Shown piece by piece: positions 1-7,406 of a stretch of DNA of 10,233 nucleotides (its first letter is position 1; each line of letters starts with the position of its first letter). Under the pieces are notes generated by a model. The model had not been told where the DNA came from. It did no database searches and saw only the letters and a program-made list of their open reading frames with translations. Source of the stretch: SOIA01 sp050116035 (GTDB lineage Bacteria > Acidobacteriota > Aminicenantia > Aminicenantales > Aminicenantaceae). The stretch lies in NCBI GenBank assembly GCA_050116035.1, contig JASFPJ010000098.1, positions 1-10,233 on the forward strand. Direction: 5' to 3'. The translations under genes were made by a program, and so were the position numbers.

Positions 1-208
1 CACTCTCGGTTCGAGGGTTGACAGTGCCCTGTGAATTCACAACGAGTTGGTAATCCTGAAGATGGATCAAACTGGCTCGAACCAGCGGCGGCGGAAAGGA
101 TACCGGTCTTTTTTCGATTTTGGGCCTGGACCGAATCATGATCACTGCAGCCAAGATCCCTATAAATATAATAATAAATGGCAAGCTGAGTTTGAGTTTC
201 CTGTTCAT
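1..208 (-). CDS. Efflux membrane-fusion (HlyD/AcrA-type adaptor) protein, N-terminal fragment
   Basis: Only the first 69 codons lie in the window; the gene continues past the left edge. Translating the minus strand from ATG 208 gives a short basic start (MNRKLK), one hydrophobic anchor at about residues 8-25, then a Pro-rich linker (FPPPLVRA) and the strand QLVVNSQGTVNPRTES. That strand resembles the first beta-strand of RND/ABC-type periplasmic adaptors, where a G-x-V-x-P-R pattern is common. The start sits 7 nt after the stop of the outer-membrane efflux gene. AAGGAG and GAGG overlapping that stop serve as ribosome binding sites, so the two genes are almost certainly co-transcribed. By family knowledge the product is anchored in the inner membrane and bridges a transporter to the outer-membrane channel. 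The transporter gene would be expected further left. The family call is good; the substrate is unknown. Confidence 0.75.
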   Translation of the reverse strand, partial: MNRKLKLSLPFIIIFIGILAAVIMIRSRPKIEKRPVSFPPPLVRASLIHLQDYQLVVNSQGTVNPRTES

Positions 209-215
209 TTTCCTC

Positions 216-1655
216 TCACTCCTTCCCAAGGCTGGGCGAATCAGAAGGACTGACTACAAAATCTCCGCCCAGAGCCAGGTAGAGGTCAATCCGGTTATCC
301 AACCTCAGACGTTTGACGCTCAGAAGCTCACTCTGGGCAAGGAACGCTTGCCGCTGGGCCTCCAGGACTTCGATAAAGTTGGTCAAACCCTTGGCATACC
401 TGTCTTCGGCCAAAATTCTCGCCGCTGTGGACTGCTCAGCCGCAACCTCCAGGGATCTCTCCCTCTTTATGAGATAGTCTTCAGCAGACAGGGCTATCTC
501 GACTTCTGAAAAGGCGTTTAATACGCTCTGAACATAAAGGGCCAGAACTTCATTCTCTCTTGCTCTGGCCAGATCAACTCCGGCCCTGAGCCTTCCTCCC
601 TGAAAAAGAGGCTGAAACAGATTACTGATGAGACTCCAGACTGAAAAATCTCCATCCAGAAGATCGCTGAGCTCACTGCTTGATGTGCCTGCTGACCCTG
701 TGAGGCTGATACGGGGGTAGAGCGCCCGGCGCGACTCAACAAGGCGGGCAGAGGAGGCGGCTACTTTTTTTTCAATCGAGATCAGGTCTGGCCTGCGCCG
801 AATGATATCCGCAGGCAAACCTGCGGGAACTTGGTCCTTTATGGCCGGCAGATTATCGCTCAATTCGATCTGAGAGGCCGGATAACGCCCGAGCAGAGTT
901 TCAAGCTGTCTTTTGATCGCCTGGAGAAAGTTCAGCCTCTGAACCAGGACAGCCTCTGCGGTGGCCACGCTCGTCTCTGATAACCGGACATCAACAGAAG
1001 GCCTCAGGCCTCTTTTATAGCGGAGCCAAACCTGATTATTGGACGTCCGGTAGCTCTGGAGTGTGGCCTCTGCCAGCCGCACCTGCAGCTCAGCCTCCAC
1101 GGCCGCATACCAAGATTTTGCGGTTTGCCCTGCAAGAGAAAGCTGAAATCCGATAAGGTCAGCCGCTGTCGCTTGAAAATCGGCTAGGGCAGCGGCCTTC
1201 CCGGCTCGGATGCGTCCCCAGAGGTCAATCTCCCAACTCAGATCGAGCGAGACACCAAAAAGGTTCGTGACTGAACTCAACACACCATCGCTTCCTCCGG
1301 GAATGGGAAAACCCACAAAATTTCTTTTCTGTCTCGATGCCCCGAAGCTTCCACCCATCTGAGGAAAGAGATCGGCTCCACTTATCCTGGCCAGAGCTGC
1401 GGCCGCATCCAAACGCGCCACTGCCGCTTTCAGATCATTATTTTCCTTCAGGACTGCATCGATGACCGTATTTAATCCTTGATCATCAAACCGGGTCCAC
1501 CAGCGGGAGATATCGCCTTCTACTGAGGCCTCCTCTGAAACCCAGGTCTGGGGAACATGCACAGCGAGCTCAGGAGGTGCTTTGAGCTTCGGGACACAGG
1601 AAAGCGATAACAAGAAAAGTGGAAAAAATAATAAGCTTTTTTTCAAATAATTCAT
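216..1655 (-). CDS. Outer-membrane efflux lipoprotein, NodT/TolC family
   Basis: The 479-residue product has the usual length for NodT-type outer-membrane factors of RND tripartite pumps. It starts with a lipoprotein-like signal (hydrophobic residues 8-19, candidate acylated Cys20). The residue at -3 is Ser rather than Leu, so the lipobox is imperfect. Family hallmarks are visible: SWEIDLWGR at 140-148, the RRRPDL motif at 286-291 that opens the second OEP repeat, and YAKGLTNFIEVLEAQR near the C-terminus. The two OEP repeats are expected to form the beta-barrel and alpha-helical tunnel of a trimeric channel through which the pump expels its substrate. GAGAGGG lies 5 nt before ATG 1655 and supports that start. 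The adaptor gene follows after 7 nt. The order is channel then adaptor, whereas many operons place the channel last. No frame damage is seen, and the substrate cannot be told from sequence. Confidence 0.93.
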   Translation of the reverse strand: MNYLKKSLLFFPLFLLSLSCVPKLKAPPELAVHVPQTWVSEEASVEGDISRWWTRFDDQGLNTVIDAVLKENNDLKAAVARLDAAAALARISGADLFPQMGGSFGASRQKRNFVGFPIPGGSDGVLSSVTNLFGVSLDLSWEIDLWGRIRAGKAAALADFQATAADLIGFQLSLAGQTAKSWYAAVEAELQVRLAEATLQSYRTSNNQVWLRYKRGLRPSVDVRLSETSVATAEAVLVQRLNFLQAIKRQLETLLGRYPASQIELSDNLPAIKDQVPAGLPADIIRRRPDLISIEKKVAASSARLVESRRALYPRISLTGSAGTSSSELSDLLDGDFSVWSLISNLFQPLFQGGRLRAGVDLARARENEVLALYVQSVLNAFSEVEIALSAEDYLIKRERSLEVAAEQSTAARILAEDRYAKGLTNFIEVLEAQRQAFLAQSELLSVKRLRLDNRIDLYLALGGDFVVSPSDSPSLGKE

Positions 1656-1695
1656 TTGATCCCTCTCTCACCAGATGTAAATATTTTGTGGGACT

Positions 1696-1724
1696 ATATT
1701 ATCGTATATAAACATTCCTATCAA
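1696..1724 (-). promoter_or_regulatory. Candidate sigma70 promoter of the efflux operon
   Basis: On the minus strand TTGATA (-35, 1719-1724) is separated by 17 nt from TAATAT (-10, 1696-1701). An alternative -10, GATAAT, sits two bases closer. The expected transcript would begin about 35 nt upstream of the efflux ATG at 1655. This is a pattern match only, but it lies in an AT-rich gap of 140 bp between two minus-strand genes and so argues for independent transcription. Confidence 0.45.
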
Positions 1725-1795
1725 TAGTCGAAAGTAGAGATTTTCCGAAGGAAGAAATCCTGTATTCCTGATCCTCTTAAGGTGTGCTTTTCCTT

Positions 1796-2446
1796 CTATT
1801 TGTAAAACTCGATACGTGAGACAGCAATATCCGCCTTGAAGGCTTTTTTGGCACCGACAACACCTAGACGTTTTAATTTTTTCGGATTCAAAGCGCTTTT
1901 CAGGCTCTGGGGAGTGAATTGTTCAAAAGGGATTTCGACCTTTTGCCACTGGTTATCCGCAAAGAAAGGCGCCTCGTAATACTGCCAGGGCAGCCAGGTC
2001 TTGCTCGACCTGAGATGGACATAATAGTTCTCACCGTTGCCCTTTACCCAGAGGCGAACACCGGTGAACTGGCTGGCATCAAACGGGCGGCCGTTCTGCC
2101 GAAGCGGCAGTGCGACCTGGACGAATCCGCCTCTATTCTCCAGAGAGACATTGCCTTGAAGGTGGATGCAGCGCTTCCCATCAATGACTTCGAATGAATG
2201 AGAGGCCGTGGATTCTCCTCCCATGACCCGGTCGGTAAACTGCCTCCACTGAGTGCCTATAGCTGATATTCCCTCATTGAGAGAAAAATCATCGATTAAA
2301 AAATCTGATGCTGATTCCATAATATTCTCCTGAATGAATCGCTCTCTCTCGGCATTCCCTTCAAGCGGCGCAAAGAGAAGGCACAGCACTCCGAGCCAGA
2401 GAGATGCGCAGCCAAAAAGAGTCATTCCTTGAACACGCTTCTTCAT
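1796..2446 (-). CDS. Exported CIA30-domain protein
   Basis: The 216-residue protein matches the CIA30 (complex I intermediate-associated protein 30) family, which has a galactose-binding-like jelly-roll fold. Visible signatures are LIDDF at 50-54, W67 with FTDRVMGG at 70-77, GGFVQV at 106-111, and the closing RIEFYK strand typical of the family's C-terminus. A Sec signal peptide is likely: MKKR, a hydrophobic core at about 9-26, and GNA before Glu33. The mature protein would thus be periplasmic or extracellular. CIA30 is named for mitochondrial complex I assembly. Many bacterial members are stand-alone proteins of unsettled function, so a role in complex I is not implied here, and no nuo genes are nearby. 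GGAG 8 nt before ATG 2446 supports the start; Met8 is a weaker alternative. It has its own upstream promoter and no clear terminator. Confidence 0.85.
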   Translation of the reverse strand: MKKRVQGMTLFGCASLWLGVLCLLFAPLEGNAERERFIQENIMESASDFLIDDFSLNEGISAIGTQWRQFTDRVMGGESTASHSFEVIDGKRCIHLQGNVSLENRGGFVQVALPLRQNGRPFDASQFTGVRLWVKGNGENYYVHLRSSKTWLPWQYYEAPFFADNQWQKVEIPFEQFTPQSLKSALNPKKLKRLGVVGAKKAFKADIAVSRIEFYK

Positions 2447-2498
2447 TATTTGATCTCCGTGTAATTGAAAATGGATGTGGCGAAATGCCTGATATTTT

Positions 2499-2507
2499 AT
2501 TATACCA
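2499..2507 (-). promoter_or_regulatory. Extended -10 promoter of the CIA30 gene
   Basis: On the minus strand the sequence TGGTATAAT gives a perfect -10 hexamer (2499-2504) with the TGn extension (2505-2507). No good -35 hexamer lies 16-18 nt upstream, which is typical of extended -10 promoters. Transcription would begin about 45 nt before ATG 2446. Confidence 0.5.
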
Positions 2508-2631
2508 ATCTGAGAGAAAAAATCTACAAATTTTATCTGATAAATAGTGTCAAAAAGGAATATAAGGATTGCGAACAGGATGTTTTGCTGTGATTGAATA
2601 GACTATAATGAAAAGCTTATTCAACAGAAGA

Positions 2632-3969
<1,338 letters not shown>

Positions 3970-4391
3970 AACGAATGAGCAATAGTTATAAATGATTCAA
4001 TAAGGAAATCAGTCGCAGGAGATTTTCCAATATAAATTGTTCAGGATTTGATTCCATAATTGGCCCATGAAGCGACTTATACCAAAGGATAAAACCGGAG
4101 TCAAAATTTTTTTTGAGCGGATTTTAAAGGCCTTCTCAGTCATCATCTTGCCCAGCTCAGGCACTCCGAGCTTTAGCCGTTACTCAGCCAAGTAAGACGT
4201 TGAGTCTCTACGCTGGGGAAAACGATTATCAAATGTGAAAAAATTGAGGGGAAGATGATTAAAAAAAAGGAAAAAAACTGAAAGATGGCCAGATTGAGGG
4301 GTAAAATGGGTTAGGTGATTCTCTCGATTTTTAATTGGAAACACAGCACAACACTCTGGCTGCTTAAGTCGCTTGGCTAATCAGTCTGTTT
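3970..4391. other. Gene-poor AT-rich gap
   Basis: This 422-bp stretch lies between the photolyase start and the end of the first small secreted gene. It has long A/T runs, for example around 4107-4115 and 4258-4275. It also has a short inverted repeat AGCTC/GAGCT (4154-4158 and 4168-4172) and one 42-codon ORF (4067-4195, plus strand) without a ribosome binding site. I see no convincing gene, no clear terminator and no trace of a second protease copy. It should contain the photolyase promoter, but no hexamer pair stands out. Confidence 0.5.
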
Positions 4392-4688
4392 TTAATCTCC
4401 TCCGTTCTGTGGCTTCTTTTTGGACGTGGAATTTCCTTGGATAAGACGTGGATCGGATTGGCCATTCTGATCTGGATTAGAAGTAATGAGTCCATTCATG
4501 ATATTGTCGACGCTCACTGTGGAGATTAAAAGGTTGCGAGCCAGCCAAGACGCGGATGTGGTAGAATTATCAGATTTGTCAGATGAATCAGATCCCGCGT
4601 GAGTAATGCCGGGAAGAAACAGGGAAACAAGTGCTAGGCAAGCCAGGATAGCCATGTTCTTCTTCATAGATTGCTTCTTTGGTAACAT
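4392..4688 (-). CDS. Small secreted protein of unknown family, paralog A
   Basis: I do not recognise this 98-residue protein. It starts with a classical Sec signal peptide: a Lys-rich head (KK at 4-5 and 9-10), a hydrophobic core at 13-26, and THA at 29-31 before the cleavage site. The mature part is about 67 residues: a Ser/Asp/Thr-rich stretch (32-47), a short apolar core (NLLISTVSVDNIMNGLI, 52-68), an Asn/Gln/Asp linker, and a charged tail GNSTSKKKPQNGGD (85-98). Paralog B at 6471-6830 shares the signal peptide, an LxST...NIxxG core and the tail. The start at 4688 is chosen because GGGAGGAGG lies directly before it. An in-frame ATG at 4748 adds 20 residues, but the equivalent extension in paralog B falls in another frame, so that DNA is leader, not coding. 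There are no Cys residues in the mature part. Function is unknown; being a protease substrate or partner is one guess from context. Confidence 0.72.
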   Translation of the reverse strand: MLPKKQSMKKNMAILACLALVSLFLPGITHAGSDSSDKSDNSTTSASWLARNLLISTVSVDNIMNGLITSNPDQNGQSDPRLIQGNSTSKKKPQNGGD

Positions 4689-4832
4689 AGCCTCCTCCCA
4701 AAGATTCGACTCCTTTCCCTTATTATTGTTGCGGGATTTCTCCCGCATTACTTTTGTCGCCGCACAGACGAAAAAATTGAGAAAAATATCCTGCTTTGAG
4801 TATCCGAGTATTTTCCTCGCTTCCGTTCTACT
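4689..4832 (-). promoter_or_regulatory. Structured 5' leader of paralog A
   Basis: About 144 nt separate the predicted transcription start from ATG 4688. The leader contains the hairpin GCGGGA-GAAA-TCCCGC (4731-4746), which has a GNRA-type loop. Downstream come an invariant AATAAGGGAAAGGAGTC element and the Shine-Dalgarno GGGAGGAGG. The same order is found before paralog B. I do not recognise it as a known riboswitch class. It may act on mRNA stability or translation. Confidence 0.5.
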
Positions 4833-4838
4833 AATATA

Positions 4839-4867
4839 AATATAAGAAAATGATACAGATATGTCAA
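4839..4867 (-). promoter_or_regulatory. Strong sigma70-type promoter of paralog A
   Basis: On the minus strand TTGACA (4862-4867, perfect) is followed after exactly 17 nt by TATATT (4839-4844, 5 of 6). The spacer is nearly identical to that of the paralog B promoter. Just upstream lies the shared block GAGTGAG-nn-GATAATTC (4876-4892), a candidate activator site. Confidence 0.75.
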
Positions 4868-5133
4868 GTTCAGTCGAATTATCCGCTCACTCCAAAAGCC
4901 TATTACAAATTCAGTTCAGATCTGAATGACTATGATGGCTGATGAGAAGAAATAAGATCAAAGAAATTGAAAATGTAAAATGTTTAGATGCAACTCCAAG
5001 TAAATAATACAATTAACGGAAATACAATCGGCTATTCTATCTAGCTCTGATTGGAATGCAGCCAGAATGTGTATATCAGCGGGACTGGCATCAGGAAGGC
5101 GTAAAGCATAGAAGATGGTATATCTTGAAATGA

Positions 5134-6333
5134 TCAGTAAAGCACGTTGTCAGCGCGGGCCAGACCCGCTCCCTGTTGATAAGGCGGCAAAGCCAGCTCT
5201 TCTGCAGTGTCCCTCAACCTCATCTTGACTTCTCCTGGATCCCAAACGCCATCACCATCAACATCATAATACGTGAGTGGTGAGGTCGTTAGAACGAGAG
5301 CCACAACTCCTGTCACATGAGCGGCAGCCATACTCGTTCCGCTCATCGTTATATAGGAGCCTTTAATATAAGTGGATTTGATATCGACTCCTGGCGCTGT
5401 TATGTCGATCTCTGGCCCAAAGCTAGAAAAAAGGGCAAATTGGCAGAACTGGTCAACCGCAGATGCAGTGATCGTCTCTGTGTACTTGGCCGGATAATCT
5501 ATAGAACCACCAGAGTCCCCATTATTGCCGGCCGCCGCAACAAGAGTTATTCCCGCCGCATAGGCATTTAGGATGGCTTCATAGAAGGATTGGTTATCTT
5601 CCGAGGATCCCAGACTCATGTTGATAACCTGCACCTCGTTTTGAATACACCACTCCAGCCCTTCAATCAGGTCTGAGAGCCACCCTTTCCCCTTCTTATC
5701 GAGAACCTTCACCGCATAGAGATAGATCTCAGGGCCGGTCCCGATGACTCCGATATCGTTATCAGAAGCAGCAATGATGCCAGCCACATGTGTACCGTGT
5801 CCGTTATCATCATCAGCGCTTTTTTTTGGCTTTATTAAATTTACGCTTCCTTTAACATTATCCAAGAGATCTGGGTGGTCTAAGTCGATACCCGTATCCA
5901 GAACGGCGACTCTTATCGTCGCACCAGTGGAGATGGGCCACGCCCAATCCGCATTAATCCGGTCAATTCCCCATGTGAGTTCCTCTAGAGGCTGAACCTT
6001 TTTCTTGTCTTTACCTTTGTCTTTTTTGCCAACAGCCGTAATGACTAAGTCCTCATCTATTCGCAGAACTTCCGCTTTCTTTCGGAGTGCTTTTTCGGCC
6101 TGCGGAGACAGATAAGCAGCTGAACTGTTGATCAACCGGAGATGCTTGACTTTCACTGCACCAGAATTCTCGAGCAAGGTATCTTGATCATCCACTTTTA
6201 TAAATGACTTTTTAAAAACAACGATTTTCCGCGGATGTTCCAAAGGAGTGGCATTCTGCAACTGGGAAGAAAATCCCAGCAGAAGGACAGCAATAAGAAG
6301 AGGCTTTATCCTCCAAATTTTATTTATTCTCAT
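5134..6333 (-). CDS. Secreted subtilisin-like serine protease (peptidase S8) with I9 pro-domain
   Basis: The 399-residue preproprotein belongs to peptidase family S8. In order: a signal peptide (basic MRINKIWRIK, hydrophobic core 11-22); an inhibitor-I9-type propeptide at about 35-102 (KIVVFKK... SSAAYLSPQAEKAL); a Lys-rich hinge at 103-112; and the catalytic domain. The triad is intact: Asp146 in VAVLDTGID, His179 in NGHGTHVAG, Ser334 in SGTSMAAAHVTG, with oxyanion Asn270 in AAAGNNGD. An EF-hand-like calcium loop, DVDGDGVWDPGE (357-368), follows the Ser helix. There is no C-terminal sorting or PKD-like domain, so the mature enzyme should be a plain secreted or periplasmic endopeptidase. ATG 6333 is chosen because GAGGGG lies 5 nt upstream; a TTG four codons earlier overlaps that site. 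It sits between two paralogous small secreted genes, 137 bp after paralog B, with which it may be co-transcribed. Confidence 0.96.
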   Translation of the reverse strand: MRINKIWRIKPLLIAVLLLGFSSQLQNATPLEHPRKIVVFKKSFIKVDDQDTLLENSGAVKVKHLRLINSSAAYLSPQAEKALRKKAEVLRIDEDLVITAVGKKDKGKDKKKVQPLEELTWGIDRINADWAWPISTGATIRVAVLDTGIDLDHPDLLDNVKGSVNLIKPKKSADDDNGHGTHVAGIIAASDNDIGVIGTGPEIYLYAVKVLDKKGKGWLSDLIEGLEWCIQNEVQVINMSLGSSEDNQSFYEAILNAYAAGITLVAAAGNNGDSGGSIDYPAKYTETITASAVDQFCQFALFSSFGPEIDITAPGVDIKSTYIKGSYITMSGTSMAAAHVTGVVALVLTTSPLTYYDVDGDGVWDPGEVKMRLRDTAEELALPPYQQGAGLARADNVLY

Positions 6334-6358
6334 TATTCCCCTCAATTATCTATTTTAA

Positions 6359-6377
6359 TCACATCATAAAGATGTGA
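6359..6377. repeat. Perfect inverted repeat before the S8 gene
   Basis: TCACATC-N5-GATGTGA is a perfect 7-bp dyad 25 nt upstream of the protease ATG, between it and paralog B. It could be an operator over the protease promoter, since a TAAAAT -10-like hexamer lies directly beside it on the minus strand. It could also be an mRNA hairpin between two co-transcribed genes. There is no U-tract after it in the minus direction, so it is not a standard terminator. Confidence 0.5.
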
Positions 6378-6470
6378 CTGTACCTATTCGGAAAGGAAGT
6401 ATCCGTGGAAAAAGGCTTTTTCTACTTCTTGTAAATCTACTATCCTTATCTTGTTGTGCGAGAGGGCGTT

Positions 6471-6830
6471 CTAATCATTGCCGTTTGGCTTCTTTTTCGA
6501 TTTGGAATTTCCATTGGTTTCAACGGGGTCATCATTACTTTTTCTATCTCCCTTTTTATCTTGATCGGGTGGAGGGGGAGTTACAGGTTTGGGTTTCTTT
6601 TTCGCAACGACAGTGTGCGCAATGAAAGCCATTACGCCAAGTTGGATGTTTTGGTTAGCTGTAGAAAAAAGAGATGAAAACAAAAAGAGGTACTGTTCGG
6701 GAAAAGGGAATTCTGGGGAAGAGGAACGGGATGCTGCGTGAGTAACATCTGGAAGCATCACGGAAATGAATGCCACACACACCAAGATAGCCATCTCCTT
6801 CTTCAAGGAGTTTTTCCTTTTTTTTAACAT
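6471..6830 (-). CDS. Small secreted protein of unknown family, paralog B
   Basis: This is an unrecognised 119-residue protein. The Sec signal peptide has a Lys/Arg head (KKRK at 3-6, KK at 10-11), a hydrophobic core at 13-27, and THA at 30-32. The mature part has a Ser/Pro/aromatic stretch (33-47), an apolar segment about 47-76 containing LFSTANQNIQLG, and KKKPKPVTPPPPDQDKK, a Pro/Lys linker. It ends in the tail GNSKSKKKPNGND (107-119). Compared with paralog A the signal peptide, the LxST...NIxxG core and the tail are kept. The linker is longer and chemically different, and the Ser-rich part differs. GAGGAGG (6836-6842) sets the start at 6830. A TTG at 6905 would extend it but lies in the conserved leader and reads in a different frame from paralog A's extension. 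It precedes the S8 protease on the same strand and is divergent from the TPR-CHAT gene. No function can be assigned. Confidence 0.72.
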   Translation of the reverse strand: MLKKRKNSLKKEMAILVCVAFISVMLPDVTHAASRSSSPEFPFPEQYLFLFSSLFSTANQNIQLGVMAFIAHTVVAKKKPKPVTPPPPDQDKKGDRKSNDDPVETNGNSKSKKKPNGND

Positions 6831-6979
6831 AGCTTCCTCCTCAATAATTTGACTCCTTTCCCTTATTTTTTGAGCGGGACTTGTCCCGCAATATTTCAGT
6901 CGCAAGAAAGCCCAAAAATAAATAAGCGAAAAAATCCTGCATTAAATTTTAGATATGATATCCTCGCTTCCTTACGGCT
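6831..6979 (-). promoter_or_regulatory. Structured 5' leader of paralog B
   Basis: This is a leader of about 149 nt equivalent to the one before paralog A. The hairpin is GCGGGA-CAAG-TCCCGC (6874-6889): the same six-pair stem, with a loop that can close one more C-G pair. It is followed by the same AATAAGGGAAAGGAGTC element and a GAGGAGG Shine-Dalgarno. A shared GCGAC precedes the hairpin in both leaders and could pair with the GTC(G) after it. Confidence 0.5.
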
Positions 6980-6985
6980 AATATA

Positions 6986-7014
6986 AATATAAGAAAATGA
7001 AACAGATATGTCAA
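6986..7014 (-). promoter_or_regulatory. Strong sigma70-type promoter of paralog B
   Basis: TTGACA (7009-7014) and TATATT (6986-6991) on the minus strand are separated by 17 nt. The spacer differs by one base from that of paralog A. The conserved upstream block at 7024-7040 suggests that the same regulator acts on both small genes. Confidence 0.75.
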
Positions 7015-7040
7015 GTCGAGATTGAATTATCTACTCACTC

Positions 7041-7406
7041 AAGAAGATGATAAAAACTTTAAGGCGGTTCTAAAAACTCTACACTCTTCTAACTTCCGGA
7101 TTTTTTCCTGATTTGTGAAAAAAATGAACAATTTCCATGTCTCGATATTTTAACTTATTGATAATAATAGAATAATATCACTTTTTCGATATTGAATGCA
7201 TGAATCTAAAGAAATGCTCTATTTTTATCCACGACTACAGGCCCATCTAGTACAGACTTCTGAATCATTCAGTTTTGTCCTTAAATCAGTGTGAAATTTA
7301 CATAAAACTTTTTTTTAGTTAGTATATATATATTCGAATAAATTGGCTAAGGAGGAAAGCGAAGGCATTTTTTCCTTGAATCCACTAGTTTCACTGAAAA
7401 GGAAAG
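7041..7406. other. Divergent intergenic region before the TPR-CHAT gene
   Basis: This 366-bp AT-rich gap separates the paralog B promoter from the TPR-CHAT start. It holds an 8-bp direct repeat TCGATATT (7142-7149 and 7186-7193) and an alternating TA tract (7323-7334). A weak plus-strand promoter candidate is TTTACA (7297-7302) with TAGTAT (7320-7325), 17 nt apart. A perfect Shine-Dalgarno-like TAAGGAGG (7348-7355) has no start codon at a usual distance. No gene is evident. Confidence 0.4.

Larger units (their letters stand above)
4689..4892 (-). repeat. Duplicated upstream region, copy 1
   Basis: From the ATG of paralog A back to about 4892 the DNA aligns with 6831-7040. It includes the Shine-Dalgarno, leader hairpin, -10/-35 and a block GAGTGAG-nn-GATAATTC (4876-4892). 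Identity is highest in the promoter and hairpin blocks and lower between them, so this is an old or selectively maintained duplication. Confidence 0.8.
6831..7040 (-). repeat. Duplicated upstream region, copy 2
   Basis: This is the partner of 4689-4892. Matching blocks include GGAAGCGAGGA, GCAGGAT, the hairpin, the promoter and GAGTGAG-nn-GATAATTC (7024-7040). A one-base length difference between hairpin and ATG (42 versus 43 nt) shows that the reading frame is not maintained here. This supports a non-coding leader. Confidence 0.8.

Noticed and set aside
120..509. 129-codon plus-strand ORF across the end of the efflux gene
   Set aside because: It is antisense to two well-supported minus-strand genes and has no family resemblance.
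1747..1796. GAAGGAA/TTCCTTC inverted repeat downstream of the CIA30 gene
   Set aside because: A 36-nt loop and no T-run; not a credible terminator.
4067..4195. 42-codon plus-strand ORF (MKRLIPKDKTGVK...) in the gap upstream of the photolyase
   Set aside because: No Shine-Dalgarno, no recognisable domain, no promoter, and it lies in AT-rich intergenic DNA; chance is sufficient.
4689..4748. 20-residue N-terminal extension of paralog A from ATG 4748
   Set aside because: The strong Shine-Dalgarno points to 4688, the signal peptide begins there, and the equivalent DNA in paralog B reads in a different frame because of a one-base indel.
4915..4926. Perfect palindrome TTCAGATCTGAA upstream of paralog A
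   Set aside because: No counterpart upstream of paralog B and not placed near a promoter element; 12-bp palindromes in AT-rich DNA can arise by chance.
6408..6422. GAAAAAG-G-CTTTTTC dyad between paralog B and the S8 gene as a terminator
   Set aside because: The real stem would be about five A-U-rich pairs, because a one-base loop is impossible; no stable hairpin.
7142..7193. TCGATATT direct repeat as a start of an iteron or CRISPR-like array
   Set aside because: Only two 8-bp copies in AT-rich DNA, with no regular spacing or further units.
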